Shown: positions 36,038-45,012 of the stretch, piece after piece
Layout: every line of letters starts with the position of its first letter
Position numbering within the stretch: position 1 is the first letter of the stretch
From: a virus
DNA: 48,221 nucleotides
Virus record (IMG/VR): IMGVR_UViG_3300003321_000121
Location: 1,277-49,497 of that record
Direction: 5' to 3' (one strand)
The notes under the pieces: generated by a model
Told to the model about the DNA's origin: nothing
The model's input: the letters and a program-made list of their open reading frames with translations, nothing else
Database searches by the model: none
Position numbers and translations under genes: made by a program

Positions 36038-37086
36038 TATGATTCTTCCCAACTAAATGCAAGAACCGCTACACGGGTATCGGATGTGGTACCGTTATCT
36101 GCTTGCCGACAAACCAATCCTTCACCAGCGCGAAGCACTACATAATCATCTTCATCAGTTGAATCGTACAAGTATTGCTCTGCCGGGACCGCGACGCCAA
36201 CCGCAGTCAATACTGGCGGAACAAAGAAACTAGTCACAATTGCTCCACCTGTCAAGGTAAGCCCAGTAGATGCTGTCCGCACAGTTGCAACATTTGCCGC
36301 ATCGGTCGAATCCCTCTTTGCTGGCGTAATTGTCGCACCTGATGCAGTACCCGTAAACGTCACGCGCTCAATAGTAATTCTCGGCGTTGACGCGAATGCC
36401 GTTACCGCAGTCGGCAATGCCATTGCCATGACTTTTTTAATCGTAACCACAATTCCCGAACTGACTGGGTTAATTAGCCAGAAAAATCCCGCCGTAGCAC
36501 CATGTGCAGATGCAAGCACAGTCAATCGTCCAGACTCGGCTTTATAGTGGCCTAGTAATTTCTTTCGTTCGATCAACACCCTTGGCCGACCGTATAGATC
36601 AGTCAATAGATTCGATCTTTGCGCGTCGGATAATACCGTCGGTAATCCAGACTTGGCGATACCACCAACCTTGACTGGATTTCCAGAATCTGCCGACCCT
36701 GCTGTGACATCCCCGGATACAGTTACCGCGCCATCGACCGTTAACGACCCTGCATTGTCGGTAACCGGAACTGCTGTCCCTGCCGCACCAATATTAACAT
36801 CCAATCTACCACCTACCAATGCGGCAGGCAATTGTAGTGTGTCTGTTGTTAACGATCCAGCATTATCACTAACTGGCTGGACCCCAGACGGAATATTCCG
36901 AGTAACCAACCCGTATTCCGTCGATGGGGCAGCGTTCTTGACCGCCGCGATTTCTGCCAATGCCGCCCCAGCAATCTCTACTCTTTCTCGTTGAACTGTC
37001 GCACCACCAACCCCGACTAGAGATTCGGTATCTACATTTTTATCCGCAACAGCGGGCTCAGCAACCTTAATCAGCGCGTCGGCCAT
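36037..37086 (-). CDS. Beta-rich virion protein with DNAGSLT repeats
   Basis: 349 aa. A helical N-terminus, then short repeats SDNAGSLTTDTLQLP and TDNAGSLTVDGAVTVS (about residues 72-122), then a beta-rich C-terminal half (GIVVTIKKVMAMALPTAV; VCRQADNGTTSDTRVAVLAF). Repeats of this type occur in phage head fibres and decoration proteins. Position next to scaffold supports a head role. Confidence 0.65.
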   Translation of the reverse strand: MADALIKVAEPAVADKNVDTESLVGVGGATVQRERVEIAGAALAEIAAVKNAAPSTEYGLVTRNIPSGVQPVSDNAGSLTTDTLQLPAALVGGRLDVNIGAAGTAVPVTDNAGSLTVDGAVTVSGDVTAGSADSGNPVKVGGIAKSGLPTVLSDAQRSNLLTDLYGRPRVLIERKKLLGHYKAESGRLTVLASAHGATAGFFWLINPVSSGIVVTIKKVMAMALPTAVTAFASTPRITIERVTFTGTASGATITPAKRDSTDAANVATVRTASTGLTLTGGAIVTSFFVPPVLTAVGVAVPAEQYLYDSTDEDDYVVLRAGEGLVCRQADNGTTSDTRVAVLAFSWEES

Positions 37087-37089
37087 TTG

Positions 37090-38250
37090 TTACCGTTGTC
37101 TAAGCCACTTCTTCATATCGTCGGCGGTTTTGAAATTGGGTATCGAATCCCCCGCTCCGGGTGCTGAACCGGACCCTGCTGCTGGGGCGTTTTTGTTCTT
37201 GTTGCGTGCGGATTGTACACGGGTATTGTTGCCTTCCGCTAGCCGCTTCGTCAATGCCTCGACTTGTTTCTTCAATTCCGCAACATCACCAGTAGGCTCA
37301 TTTGCGGTAGTAGCAGGCTTACCACTCGATGTATACCCATTCTGCTCCAACGCCATAGGTACATCATACTGGATGATTTCATTAATCCGATCCTGAGTCA
37401 ATACTGGTTCATTCTCAAGGAAATACTTAATAGCTCCTTGTACTTCCTTAGGATCAGCCCCGTATGACTGGGCAATCTTGAATGCCTCCGGTACGCCTAC
37501 TTCTACCCACCACTGATTCCCACGGGCTTCAGCTTCACGTTGCGCGGTAGCTTCTGCCTCCGGCACATACCCCTTCGGCACCATTCCACTTGTCGTCAAC
37601 GCCTGACGATACGCATTGACCAATCCCTTCATCGGCTCAGCGTCGCCAGCAATCAATGCGGTCAATGCAACATTCCATTGATTACGTTCGCTGGTAAATT
37701 CCGCTATCTGCTTCTGGGCTTCTTGATATCTAGTATTGACTTCCTTAAACTGGCTCTGGACGGTCTGATACCTATGTTCGTTCCAATGGCCCTGACTAGC
37801 ATTGCGCAGGACTTCAGTCAATGCTTTGCGTTGTTCTTTCCCCATTGCATTATAGCCAAGCTGGAAATCACCAGAAAGCAATCCCTCCAGCGTAACTTTA
37901 TCTTTAGCTACTTTGTTACCATCTTTGTCATAGACCGGAAATGGTAAGTCAACCTTCTGGTCCCCAGCATTTGGCCCTGCTGACCCAGCTTGCTTCTGCA
38001 CCGCATCCCATTGAGCCTGTAGTTGCGCATCGGACAATCCCTCTGCTCCGGGCAATCTACGCAAGTCCTCAATAGTAATCGCTTCCTTCTCAGCTAATTC
38101 ATCAATAATTGCATTCTCGACTCCTTCATTTTGAGCCGAATCGTACAAATCATCCTTTGACGTTACTGGAGCATCGGTTGGTGTAGACTTATCATCTACA
38201 ACTTGCTCATTACCATCGACTACTTCTAATTCTTCATTATCAATCGCCAT
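37090..38250 (-). CDS. Scaffold-like protein
   Basis: 386 aa. Acidic, disordered N-terminus, a long helical coiled-coil middle (RYQTVQSQFKEVNTRYQEAQ; KQIAEFTSERNQWNVALTAL, about residues 161-200) and a basic Gly/Ala C-terminal segment ending KTADDMKKWLRQR, like the capsid-binding helix of scaffolding proteins. Lies 1 nt from the portal gene. The capsid gene it would serve is about 17 kb away on the other strand. Confidence 0.72.
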   Translation of the reverse strand: MAIDNEELEVVDGNEQVVDDKSTPTDAPVTSKDDLYDSAQNEGVENAIIDELAEKEAITIEDLRRLPGAEGLSDAQLQAQWDAVQKQAGSAGPNAGDQKVDLPFPVYDKDGNKVAKDKVTLEGLLSGDFQLGYNAMGKEQRKALTEVLRNASQGHWNEHRYQTVQSQFKEVNTRYQEAQKQIAEFTSERNQWNVALTALIAGDAEPMKGLVNAYRQALTTSGMVPKGYVPEAEATAQREAEARGNQWWVEVGVPEAFKIAQSYGADPKEVQGAIKYFLENEPVLTQDRINEIIQYDVPMALEQNGYTSSGKPATTANEPTGDVAELKKQVEALTKRLAEGNNTRVQSARNKNKNAPAAGSGSAPGAGDSIPNFKTADDMKKWLRQR

Positions 38251-38251
38251 A

Positions 38252-40687
38252 TTAGACCTTTGGTGGTGTTGCTAGTTGCTCTATTGCTCCAAAACTCCCC
38301 AGTGGTTTTGGTGCTTGTCCAGCCGCGACAGGAATCCCAGTCCCAGACATTTCCGGCGACGGGCTTGTTGCGGGTCCGCTTGGAGGAATATTAGCTGCTG
38401 GTGCTGCTCCCGGTGGCGTAGCTCCGGGTATGGCTCCCCCCGACATTTGCATGATTACCGCCATCTTATCTTGAGGTATTCCCATTACCATTGGTGGTAC
38501 TGGAATCGCTCCAGTTGGATCATTCACTGCTCGTTCCAACTGGTCATAGATACCCCAACGTTCCATGGCTAGTTGACGCATTGGCCATTCTTTCCGCTCA
38601 TCAAGAATTATTTCCATCAACGCATCCTTATGCACAGTGCGATACATTGCTGGCATCTGTGATGCTGGACCTGTTGCAGCCTGTTGTGGCTGCGGAGCCT
38701 GTTGCTGAACATCCTGCCATAGTATTGCGAACCCCGGAGCCTCGTATCTTGCCGCTGGCTCCATTGCAACTAGTTCCTCCCACTGTTCCTCAATAAGACT
38801 ATTGATCCACTGTGCCCGTTCCCACTGTGGCGTATCGCCCATTTGGATATCTTTGATATCTGCGTACATGGACCGTTGCTGGTAGGTATGAGGACTAATT
38901 CTACCCTTGTCCAGTTGATCCTCAAGCAATTGCTGGCGCAACGCGCGTGGCATTGGCATCAATGTTTCAGGATCAACATAGACAACTGGTCTATCGCCCA
39001 GTTTTTCACTATCAATCCGCTTTGCTAAATCACCGCGATTACCAACAGCCGGGATGAGTCTAGGGGTATCAAACAACCATTGTGCATATCGCACAACGAC
39101 ATGTGCCCATTCGGTCGCGCCCTCAGCCGCTGCTCTAACTGCTGGACCAAACGTACGTTCGAACAATTGTTGCGCTGCAAGGACTGCTCGTCCAGATACG
39201 TCTTGTGCGCTTCCGGTCTCCGACATCTGTCCACGGGCAATATCACTCCAACCAGTTTTATCTTCTAGCTTCTTGATCATCCAATCAAGTAGCTTCCATG
39301 CATCTGGCGACGCATTCGCCGCAGCAAGCATTTCCGGCTTCATGCCTGTGTATTCAACAACCGATCCTACAACACTAGAGTATGTTTCCTCCAGAATCGT
39401 ATTCTTCGGCGTTAGCATTCTACCACCAGCATATAGACGTGCGTGTTTTAGCAACGCACCAAGCAACGCATTGATCGCTGTCTGATCCCCGATCCAATCC
39501 GACATTACTGGACGTGGGAATATATCCGTATCCGCACTACCATCGGTGAATCGGGCAAGAGGAATGATTCCACCGGGAAGTTCGTCACCAGATTCAACGA
39601 TTACATTCCCTACAATCCTCATCCACTTACCATTCTCTAACCCCGGCTCAAATTGATCTGGAGCAATCCATAGTAGGTACTCTGGCACTCCCTCAATCAC
39701 TCTCTGCCGACGAGTTGGGAATGGTGGTAGTCCACGCTGCCAGCCCATCGACCGATCAATGGGCATGTCCAACATATCGCTATTAGATGTCAGAGTTGTT
39801 TCCGATTCAATCTTATCGTCGCCAGTTTCCAATCGCGCTTCCGCAACATCACGCATTCTTCGTACTAGTGCCCACCGTGCCCGTGGTTCCAATGGACCAT
39901 TAATCGACCGCGCTTCTGGTGAGAATAAAACTTCATGCGCGAGTAATATACGACATGAAATGTCACCATCGTATAGTGTTCTCGCTGGTGCTCCCGGTTC
40001 TGCTGGTACGCCTTCATCCGCATAGGGCAATTGTACTAGCCCATCCGGACCAACTTCATACCCCTGTGCAACCAACCCCGCATACCGTGGATCATCGGGC
40101 GGAATCAAGTCCATATCCTGAACTTCCGGCCCTTTGGTCTTATCTACAAATACATGTACAAAGCAAACCCCATCCGTCTGTGCATGATACCATGCATCTA
40201 GGAAAGTATTCCATGCACGTAGTACATAGAAATAATACTCTGCGACGGCTTGTTGGGCTTCGGCTGACTCCTTTCCCGACACACCGCCACCAATCGGTTC
40301 GTGCCGGAATCCCGGACGTTGCTCACTAAGGATTCCAAGCCTAAAGTCCAATGCGGGTCCGATGACGTTGAGTACTGGACGCACGTCATTAACGTCTGAT
40401 TGGGGTTCTCGCCATAGTCGTCCATCGCGGGTAGATATCCATTGTTGGCCAGCACGGAAATGACGATGACGGGACCAATGTAGTCGCTTATCGCGGATGA
40501 TTGGTTCCTGTTTCTTCCTTTCCGCTTCGATCCATCGCCTCCAATCGGGACCATTGGTAGAATTTAAATCTGGGAACGCGCTGCCGAACTTTCGCTTTAG
40601 GCGTTGGGACTGATCCGGAGTCGGCGTGTTATCCGGAGTCAGGGTATCGTTAGTAGATGTAACTGCTTCTGGTGGGATTGATGTCAT
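38252..40687 (-). CDS. Portal protein (P22-like)
   Basis: 811 aa. HWSRHRHFRAGQQWISTRDG (about residues 70-89), DVRPVLNVIGPALDFRLGIL, PGFRHEPIGG and the TDGVCFVHVFVD, IPLARFTDG and SVVGSVVEYTGMKPE segments follow the large podoviral portal layout. The Gly/Pro/Met-rich C-terminal 150 residues are probably the barrel and a disordered tail. Next to TerL, TerS and the scaffold. The start shares a TAATG with the upstream gene. Dodecameric DNA gate at the vertex, by family. Confidence 0.85.
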   Translation of the reverse strand: MTSIPPEAVTSTNDTLTPDNTPTPDQSQRLKRKFGSAFPDLNSTNGPDWRRWIEAERKKQEPIIRDKRLHWSRHRHFRAGQQWISTRDGRLWREPQSDVNDVRPVLNVIGPALDFRLGILSEQRPGFRHEPIGGGVSGKESAEAQQAVAEYYFYVLRAWNTFLDAWYHAQTDGVCFVHVFVDKTKGPEVQDMDLIPPDDPRYAGLVAQGYEVGPDGLVQLPYADEGVPAEPGAPARTLYDGDISCRILLAHEVLFSPEARSINGPLEPRARWALVRRMRDVAEARLETGDDKIESETTLTSNSDMLDMPIDRSMGWQRGLPPFPTRRQRVIEGVPEYLLWIAPDQFEPGLENGKWMRIVGNVIVESGDELPGGIIPLARFTDGSADTDIFPRPVMSDWIGDQTAINALLGALLKHARLYAGGRMLTPKNTILEETYSSVVGSVVEYTGMKPEMLAAANASPDAWKLLDWMIKKLEDKTGWSDIARGQMSETGSAQDVSGRAVLAAQQLFERTFGPAVRAAAEGATEWAHVVVRYAQWLFDTPRLIPAVGNRGDLAKRIDSEKLGDRPVVYVDPETLMPMPRALRQQLLEDQLDKGRISPHTYQQRSMYADIKDIQMGDTPQWERAQWINSLIEEQWEELVAMEPAARYEAPGFAILWQDVQQQAPQPQQAATGPASQMPAMYRTVHKDALMEIILDERKEWPMRQLAMERWGIYDQLERAVNDPTGAIPVPPMVMGIPQDKMAVIMQMSGGAIPGATPPGAAPAANIPPSGPATSPSPEMSGTGIPVAAGQAPKPLGSFGAIEQLATPPKV

Positions 40688-40911
40688 TACTTACGTTTGC
40701 GCAATCGACTTACTAATTTATAAACGTGTGAGAATGTAAGGCCGAACTTCCAATAAAAATGATGATCAATAGCTGCTTGATTCTTGGGATAGTCCTCAAC
40801 AAGATGCATATACATCAGACCATCTATTATCAAATACGGCTCTTTGCCCTTGGGCGGAATGTATGGAGAAATTTCAATACAATCCCGGACTGACGAAATC
40901 TTGACGTACAT
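40687..40911 (-). CDS. Small hypothetical protein
   Basis: 74 aa (MYVKISSVRDCIEISPYIPP). A beta-rich start, a Tyr/His-rich middle (AAIDHHFYWKFGLTFSHVYK) and a very basic end (LVSRLRKRK). Lies between the membrane-anchored protein and the portal gene, coupled by TAATG on both sides. Function unknown. Confidence 0.62.
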   Translation of the reverse strand: MYVKISSVRDCIEISPYIPPKGKEPYLIIDGLMYMHLVEDYPKNQAAIDHHFYWKFGLTFSHVYKLVSRLRKRK

Positions 40912-41261
40912 TAATTAATATCCGGATCATCTTCGCGCTGCATTATCCTGAGTACCGTAGCCCAGTCTCCAACTTCAGCCTTTAGCTGTCGTGCTCGACG
41001 CTTGCGGCCTTCAATGGCCCACGCATCGGATTCACCCTCGGCGTATTCAATAATTTCCTGTGGCAATACTTCCTCAGTCGGCTTATCAGTCTCTATCGCC
41101 GCAGGAATACGTTGGGTGACTAGCTTGAATCCATCTGGGACGATTATTGGAGCATGAACCTCTATCCGGATTACTGGAGGGTTCCGCCACAGGCAAAATA
41201 CGCCACTTAGAAATGTAACTAGAATAAGGCAAATTGTCAATAGGATAAATGTCACTAACAT
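40911..41261 (-). CDS. N-terminally anchored membrane protein
   Basis: 116 aa from ATG 41261, overlapping the LAGLIDADG stop (MLVTFILLTICLILVTFLSG). One membrane helix then a soluble, acidic-to-basic tail with helix (AIEGRKRRARQLKAEVGDWA). The topology is similar to a small inner-membrane spanin, but its place in the packaging cluster argues for another role. No family recognised. Confidence 0.62.
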   Translation of the reverse strand: MLVTFILLTICLILVTFLSGVFCLWRNPPVIRIEVHAPIIVPDGFKLVTQRIPAAIETDKPTEEVLPQEIIEYAEGESDAWAIEGRKRRARQLKAEVGDWATVLRIMQREDDPDIN

Positions 41262-41602
41262 GATGTCATTGCCTTTTTGATCTGCTCCTGACGCTTGTAA
41301 GACATTAAGGGCCAAAGAGTTAGCATAATACCTCTTGCCCTTGATCCAGCTACCTTCCATAACCAGAAATCCTTGCTACTACCGTGTCCCTTCTTTTTAA
41401 GCACACGCCCTCCAAGCAATTCTAATAGCTTACCTAACGGCTCAGGATTAACTTGGCTGGCTTGAATAGACTGACCTGAATCTGTTCCGTAAAAACATCC
41501 TTCACCTTCTAGGAACCCAGCAATCCAAGCCAAATCTGCGTTGGTTGGTGTGCGTACAGCAGGGTTTGTTGCTCTGTGTTCAAATCCTCTAGGTTGTCCC
41601 AT
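41255..41602 (-). CDS. LAGLIDADG homing endonuclease (single motif)
   Basis: 115 aa. LAWIAGFLEGEGCFYG (about residues 24-39) is the LAGLIDADG helix with its catalytic acidic residue (G-E-G-C/S-F). Only one motif is present, so it would act as a homodimer. The C-terminal part (FWLWKVAGSRARGIMLTLWP) matches single-motif members. It lies 2 nt after the TerL stop, between packaging genes, free-standing rather than in an intron or intein. TerL and the portal look intact. Confidence 0.87.
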   Translation of the reverse strand: MGQPRGFEHRATNPAVRTPTNADLAWIAGFLEGEGCFYGTDSGQSIQASQVNPEPLGKLLELLGGRVLKKKGHGSSKDFWLWKVAGSRARGIMLTLWPLMSYKRQEQIKKAMTSC

Positions 41603-41604
41603 AA

Positions 41605-43032
41605 TTAAAAGTTCCAGTCTCCTAAGTCTGGCAAATACAAACGACCTTTAGGCTTTCTTAATTCTGCTATCATCTTATCAAATACGGAATCCCGGTTCGG
41701 ATTATCCGGTTCCGGGTCAGGCCGGATTACTACCTCAGCGGACTCATAGATGGCCATGACGCCATAGCGTAGACTGTCCACTGGGTGATCTTCCTGTCTA
41801 GGCCGGAGTCTATTTGGGTCTTTGTTAATCCCCGTATCACGCTGAAGCATCGGTAGCGTGCGGCATAGATTCGGCGCTCCCCAAATCCCCTCATTATCGC
41901 CTCCCGGCCAAGCGCGTAATGCCCCACGTTGCTGAAGCGTGCGGATACGGGATAAACCCGCCGGAATATCAATGTTCCCCTTGTCCACATTGACTCCCTG
42001 TGTCGCCAACATGGTTGCAATAGACTGATTCGAAGTCGCTTGCTTCGCTTGCATTTCCGGGCTACCGACACTATACACCGGCATACGCAGTTTCATCTGG
42101 GACTCGCGGAGTTTTACCGCCTTGGCCACTTCGTCCAATGTGGTGCCGCGTAGGTATAGCTCCGATACTACATCCGTCATACCCGACTTGGGATAATGAG
42201 CCAACCACAGCACGCATGTGGGATCAACGATACCAAAGTCAATCGTACGGACCAAGAAATAATCCCTATCCGCCAATTCATTCTTTGGCGCCATGAGCAT
42301 CGGCTGAAACATAGCTCCAGCCAACTGACTCCAGTCTCCATACAAATACGCCGCTTGGTCTTCTGGCGACATTTGCATGATACCTGCGATATAGGCTTCA
42401 CGATTCGGTAGGGCCGGATTGTCCCAGATTCGTGAGGGAATAAACTGACGCGGGATTGATAGTTTCTGCCCCTCAACTTCTACCGTATCATCATAGATTA
42501 CATACGGTAGCTTCTTGTCAAGGAATCTTTCATATACCCACGCATGGCCTACGTCACCCGGATTTGTCGCTGACCGCATTAGCGGAGGCAAATCCGCAGA
42601 CTTGGTACGATTACGCAGGAACATGAATAAGTATTGATATTTAGTGAACGATGTCAACTCATCAAACTCAATCAAGTCATACTCGAACGACTTATAATTG
42701 AGAATATCCTTCTCATGCTCCGCATAACCCAGTTGCGTTATCGCTCCACTAGGCCATCTCCACCGCGACTCCGCTTCTTTCCAAACCGCTCCCGGCACGA
42801 CATCTGGATATAGCTGAAGCATACGGTCGATTACTTCCTGCAACTGTGGCCGTGTGCGACGCAAAATCAACGATCTATGCTTAGGATGATGCGCACGATA
42901 AAGGGGAAGCATGGCTAGGGCGTCGGTTTTTCCTCCACCTACCGCGCCCCCGTACATGACTTCCCTTACTGTTGATGATAAAAATGCAGATTGTGGTCCG
43001 GGGTTAGCGGACCAGATTAATCGTTGGCTCAA
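41605..43032 (-). CDS. Terminase large subunit
   Basis: 475 aa from a TTG directly after the TerS stop. EVMYGGAVGGGKTDALAMLP (about residues 24-43) is the Walker A of TerL; DLIEFDELTSF the Walker B/catalytic Glu; LVRTIDFGIVDPTCVLWLAH (about 256-275) the first nuclease strand with its acidic residue; HPVDSLRYGVMAIY near the C-terminus the last nuclease motif. It packages DNA through the portal. All motifs are present, so the gene is not interrupted. Confidence 0.92.
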   Translation of the reverse strand: MSQRLIWSANPGPQSAFLSSTVREVMYGGAVGGGKTDALAMLPLYRAHHPKHRSLILRRTRPQLQEVIDRMLQLYPDVVPGAVWKEAESRWRWPSGAITQLGYAEHEKDILNYKSFEYDLIEFDELTSFTKYQYLFMFLRNRTKSADLPPLMRSATNPGDVGHAWVYERFLDKKLPYVIYDDTVEVEGQKLSIPRQFIPSRIWDNPALPNREAYIAGIMQMSPEDQAAYLYGDWSQLAGAMFQPMLMAPKNELADRDYFLVRTIDFGIVDPTCVLWLAHYPKSGMTDVVSELYLRGTTLDEVAKAVKLRESQMKLRMPVYSVGSPEMQAKQATSNQSIATMLATQGVNVDKGNIDIPAGLSRIRTLQQRGALRAWPGGDNEGIWGAPNLCRTLPMLQRDTGINKDPNRLRPRQEDHPVDSLRYGVMAIYESAEVVIRPDPEPDNPNRDSVFDKMIAELRKPKGRLYLPDLGDWNF

Positions 43033-43512
43033 TTATTCAGTCAGTGCTTTCAACGCGCGTTCCTTCACGACATCTTTGTCTAAGGGCTTGAGTGAGTCAA
43101 AGCCACAATTCGGACATACTGTAGTCGTCTCGCCGGTATTGAGGGTAGGTAGTAATACGATACCGGCAGCTACTTTTTTCTCACTCTGCGTCGCCACCGC
43201 TCGACCATATGCCCGATTCATCACATCTTTCATCAGCGATACCTGTGACGCGGTGGCTCTGGTACGACCGTCCAATATAGATTGCATTACCGGCGCGATT
43301 ACTTGGGCTATTTTTTGCCAATCCTCCGTCGTACGCGCTAGGGCCATCTTCTCGCCTAAATCCTTAGGCCAATTAATCAATGGTACCGCCGGAGTCGTGG
43401 CTGGAGATTTCAGTTTTCCCGATCTCCGCTGGGCCTGATAATGAGTCATGCATAGGCCCCGACTCTTTACCGGCTTATCGCATCCGGGTTCGGAACAGGT
43501 ATTACTCTGCAC
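43033..43512 (-). CDS. Probable terminase small subunit with zinc finger
   Basis: 159 aa from a GTG at 43512. The N-terminal [20 protein letters not shown] then THYQAQ is a C-x-n-C-x-n-C-x-x-H finger seen in phage DNA-binding proteins. The middle is helical ([20 protein letters not shown]), and [14 protein letters not shown] adds a CxxC. It precedes TerL without a gap, the usual TerS place. TerS identity is inferred from context; sequence alone is not decisive. Confidence 0.65.
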   Translation of the reverse strand: MQSNTCSEPGCDKPVKSRGLCMTHYQAQRRSGKLKSPATTPAVPLINWPKDLGEKMALARTTEDWQKIAQVIAPVMQSILDGRTRATASQVSLMKDVMNRAYGRAVATQSEKKVAAGIVLLPTLNTGETTTVCPNCGFDSLKPLDKDVVKERALKALTE

Positions 43513-43840
43513 GATTTATCGACCGTTCGCTACTGAATCCCTCGGGATATCGCTTGATTAACTTGGCAATATTTGTATCCGCTACATAACTAAGCAATGT
43601 ATCTATCGCCCATGCTGCCTCAGCAAGATACCACTGGATATCACCTAGTTCATCAATCAATTTTTCCCTATGTAACACATGTCCATGAAATAAATGCTTC
43701 TTGACCAAATCGGCTACTTCCCCAGCCTCACCACACAATCCCAATACCGCATTCAGCAATGCCTTATCTGGGTCTTGCCTACATTCCTCACTTAACGTCC
43801 GCATTGCATTGCGTTGATAGGTATTAAACTCCCCGTTCAT
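43502..43840 (-). CDS. MazG-like NTP pyrophosphohydrolase
   Basis: 112 aa. [20 protein letters not shown] (about residues 33-52) and [20 protein letters not shown] (about 60-79) carry the E-x-x-E and D-E-x-x-D Mg-binding motifs of the all-alpha MazG/dUTPase-type NTPases. These hydrolyse NTPs or dNTPs to monophosphates. Neighbours are a dATP/dGTP diphosphohydrolase-like protein and a 5'-nucleotidase, forming a nucleotide-pool block. Start overlaps the upstream stop (ATGA). Confidence 0.85.
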   Translation of the reverse strand: MNGEFNTYQRNAMRTLSEECRQDPDKALLNAVLGLCGEAGEVADLVKKHLFHGHVLHREKLIDELGDIQWYLAEAAWAIDTLLSYVADTNIAKLIKRYPEGFSSERSINRAE

Positions 43841-44190
43841 AGTTTCTCCACTGGATTCGGCTTGCTTTCCTTGATATCCTCGAACAAGAATCCCATTGTA
43901 TTAAACATAATCGCGCATAGAATATCTCGGCGGATTGCTCCACGATTACGCCAATCTCTCCATGCCTCAAACACATGCCGAATCAACGACTTGATATATA
44001 CTCCCTTCGGGATTCCCTTTTGCCAATTATCTGAATCTCGCATTGCCTGACCGGGAGGCACATTGCGTAGACGACATTCATGCATGTATTTGGCGTATTC
44101 CTCTAGTACCTCCGGAGCCAGAAATCCTTCATAATCCAGTTTCCCATTGTCCGAATCCCTCGTCGCTCCAGTCTCAAATAGTCTTGTCAT
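43837..44190 (-). CDS. dATP/dGTP diphosphohydrolase-like protein (DUF5664/PF18909 type)
   Basis: 117 aa from ATG 44190, overlapping the nucleotidase stop. RLFETGATRDSDNGKLDYEG (residues 3-22), then LAPEVLEEYAKYMHECR and RDSDNWQKGIPKGVYIKSLI (about 51-70), RHVFEAW and LCAIMFNTMGFLFED match closely the pattern I know for the dATP/dGTP diphosphohydrolase N-terminal family (MazZ-associated DUF5664). The longer reading upstream lacks coupling. It probably acts on deoxynucleotide triphosphates. Confidence 0.82.
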   Translation of the reverse strand: MTRLFETGATRDSDNGKLDYEGFLAPEVLEEYAKYMHECRLRNVPPGQAMRDSDNWQKGIPKGVYIKSLIRHVFEAWRDWRNRGAIRRDILCAIMFNTMGFLFEDIKESKPNPVEKL

Positions 44191-44732
44191 TACCGTTCCC
44201 CATCCGCCTGTGACACCGCATACCGTCCGCCTAGGGCCTGCACCAACTTCGGCCATGTCCATGTGCCATCGTTCCATGGGCGCTTGAATAGTTTACCACG
44301 TAGACCAATTGCTTTGATTGTCTCTGGTTTATCATCAATCATCACGTCTACTTTGATCAATGTCTTATCACTTGCCCCGATATAGTCATTCTCGACTCTG
44401 TTTTCCCCAAGCAACCCAGTCCGAATTAACGCTGACCATTTCGCATCGAACATTGGTCCACGGACACAACTAGTGATATAGACGATTCGATCACCAATAT
44501 CCCTCAGGGCCTTGATTGCCTCAACTGCACCTTCAACGGGTTGGATATTATCATACAAATCCGGGTGTCGTAGATAGTCATAAATCTTGTGACCACACTT
44601 AACATGATTGAATATATCCCACGTTTTGATGTCATTCTTGGTCAAAAAATCATTATGATCTGCGTTGTACCGGCGTAGCCACTCGCCCATTAAATCCAAC
44701 GCTACATCATCTACGTCTACGCCAATGATCAT
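44190..44732 (-). CDS. 5'-deoxyribonucleotidase-like HAD protein (NT5C type)
   Basis: 180 aa. MIIGVDVDDVALDLMGEWL has the D-x-D-x-V catalytic aspartates of HAD enzymes; RIVYITSCVRG supplies the Thr/Ser motif; VDVMIDDKPETIKA the late D-D motif (about residues 127-140). The size and insert (DIKTWDIFNHVKCG) match the NT5C family, which dephosphorylates deoxynucleoside monophosphates. With MazG-like and diphosphohydrolase-like genes it could steer dNTP breakdown to nucleosides. Confidence 0.83.
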   Translation of the reverse strand: MIIGVDVDDVALDLMGEWLRRYNADHNDFLTKNDIKTWDIFNHVKCGHKIYDYLRHPDLYDNIQPVEGAVEAIKALRDIGDRIVYITSCVRGPMFDAKWSALIRTGLLGENRVENDYIGASDKTLIKVDVMIDDKPETIKAIGLRGKLFKRPWNDGTWTWPKLVQALGGRYAVSQADGER

Positions 44733-45010
44733 ACGCCGATTCCCAATTTCTTCTCAATCCGCATACTGATATCCTGACCAGTAACCGATCCAAGCACGGT
44801 GCCAATGGTGTAGGGCACGAATAGCGCCCACGACATATCCTTGGTAACGATCAAATATTTCATCGTCAAGAACCAAACTCCATTACTCGCTATCGCCGCA
44901 ATGAAATGATACATCTTACTATTTCGATTCCGTGACCGACTGACAATGCTAAATGACACATTCTGCGCATAGGCCATCGCCATCATTACCAAGATTCCCG
45001 CGAATGTCAT
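44729..45010 (-). CDS. Small membrane protein
   Basis: 93 aa with three hydrophobic segments: GILVMMAMAYAQNVSFSIV, FIAAIASNGVWFLTMKYLIV and LFVPYTIGTVLGSVTG. The central AYAQNVSFSIVSRSRNR and a C-terminal IEKKLGI occur in phage/bacterial small membrane proteins of unknown function. It overlaps the nucleotidase by 4 nt. Confidence 0.68.
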   Translation of the reverse strand: MTFAGILVMMAMAYAQNVSFSIVSRSRNRNSKMYHFIAAIASNGVWFLTMKYLIVTKDMSWALFVPYTIGTVLGSVTGQDISMRIEKKLGIGV

Positions 45011-45012
45011 GA

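Noticed and set aside
41255-43032. An intein or intron in the terminase gene suggested by the adjacent LAGLIDADG gene
   Set aside because: TerL has a continuous frame with Walker A, Walker B and both nuclease motifs in order and a normal length.
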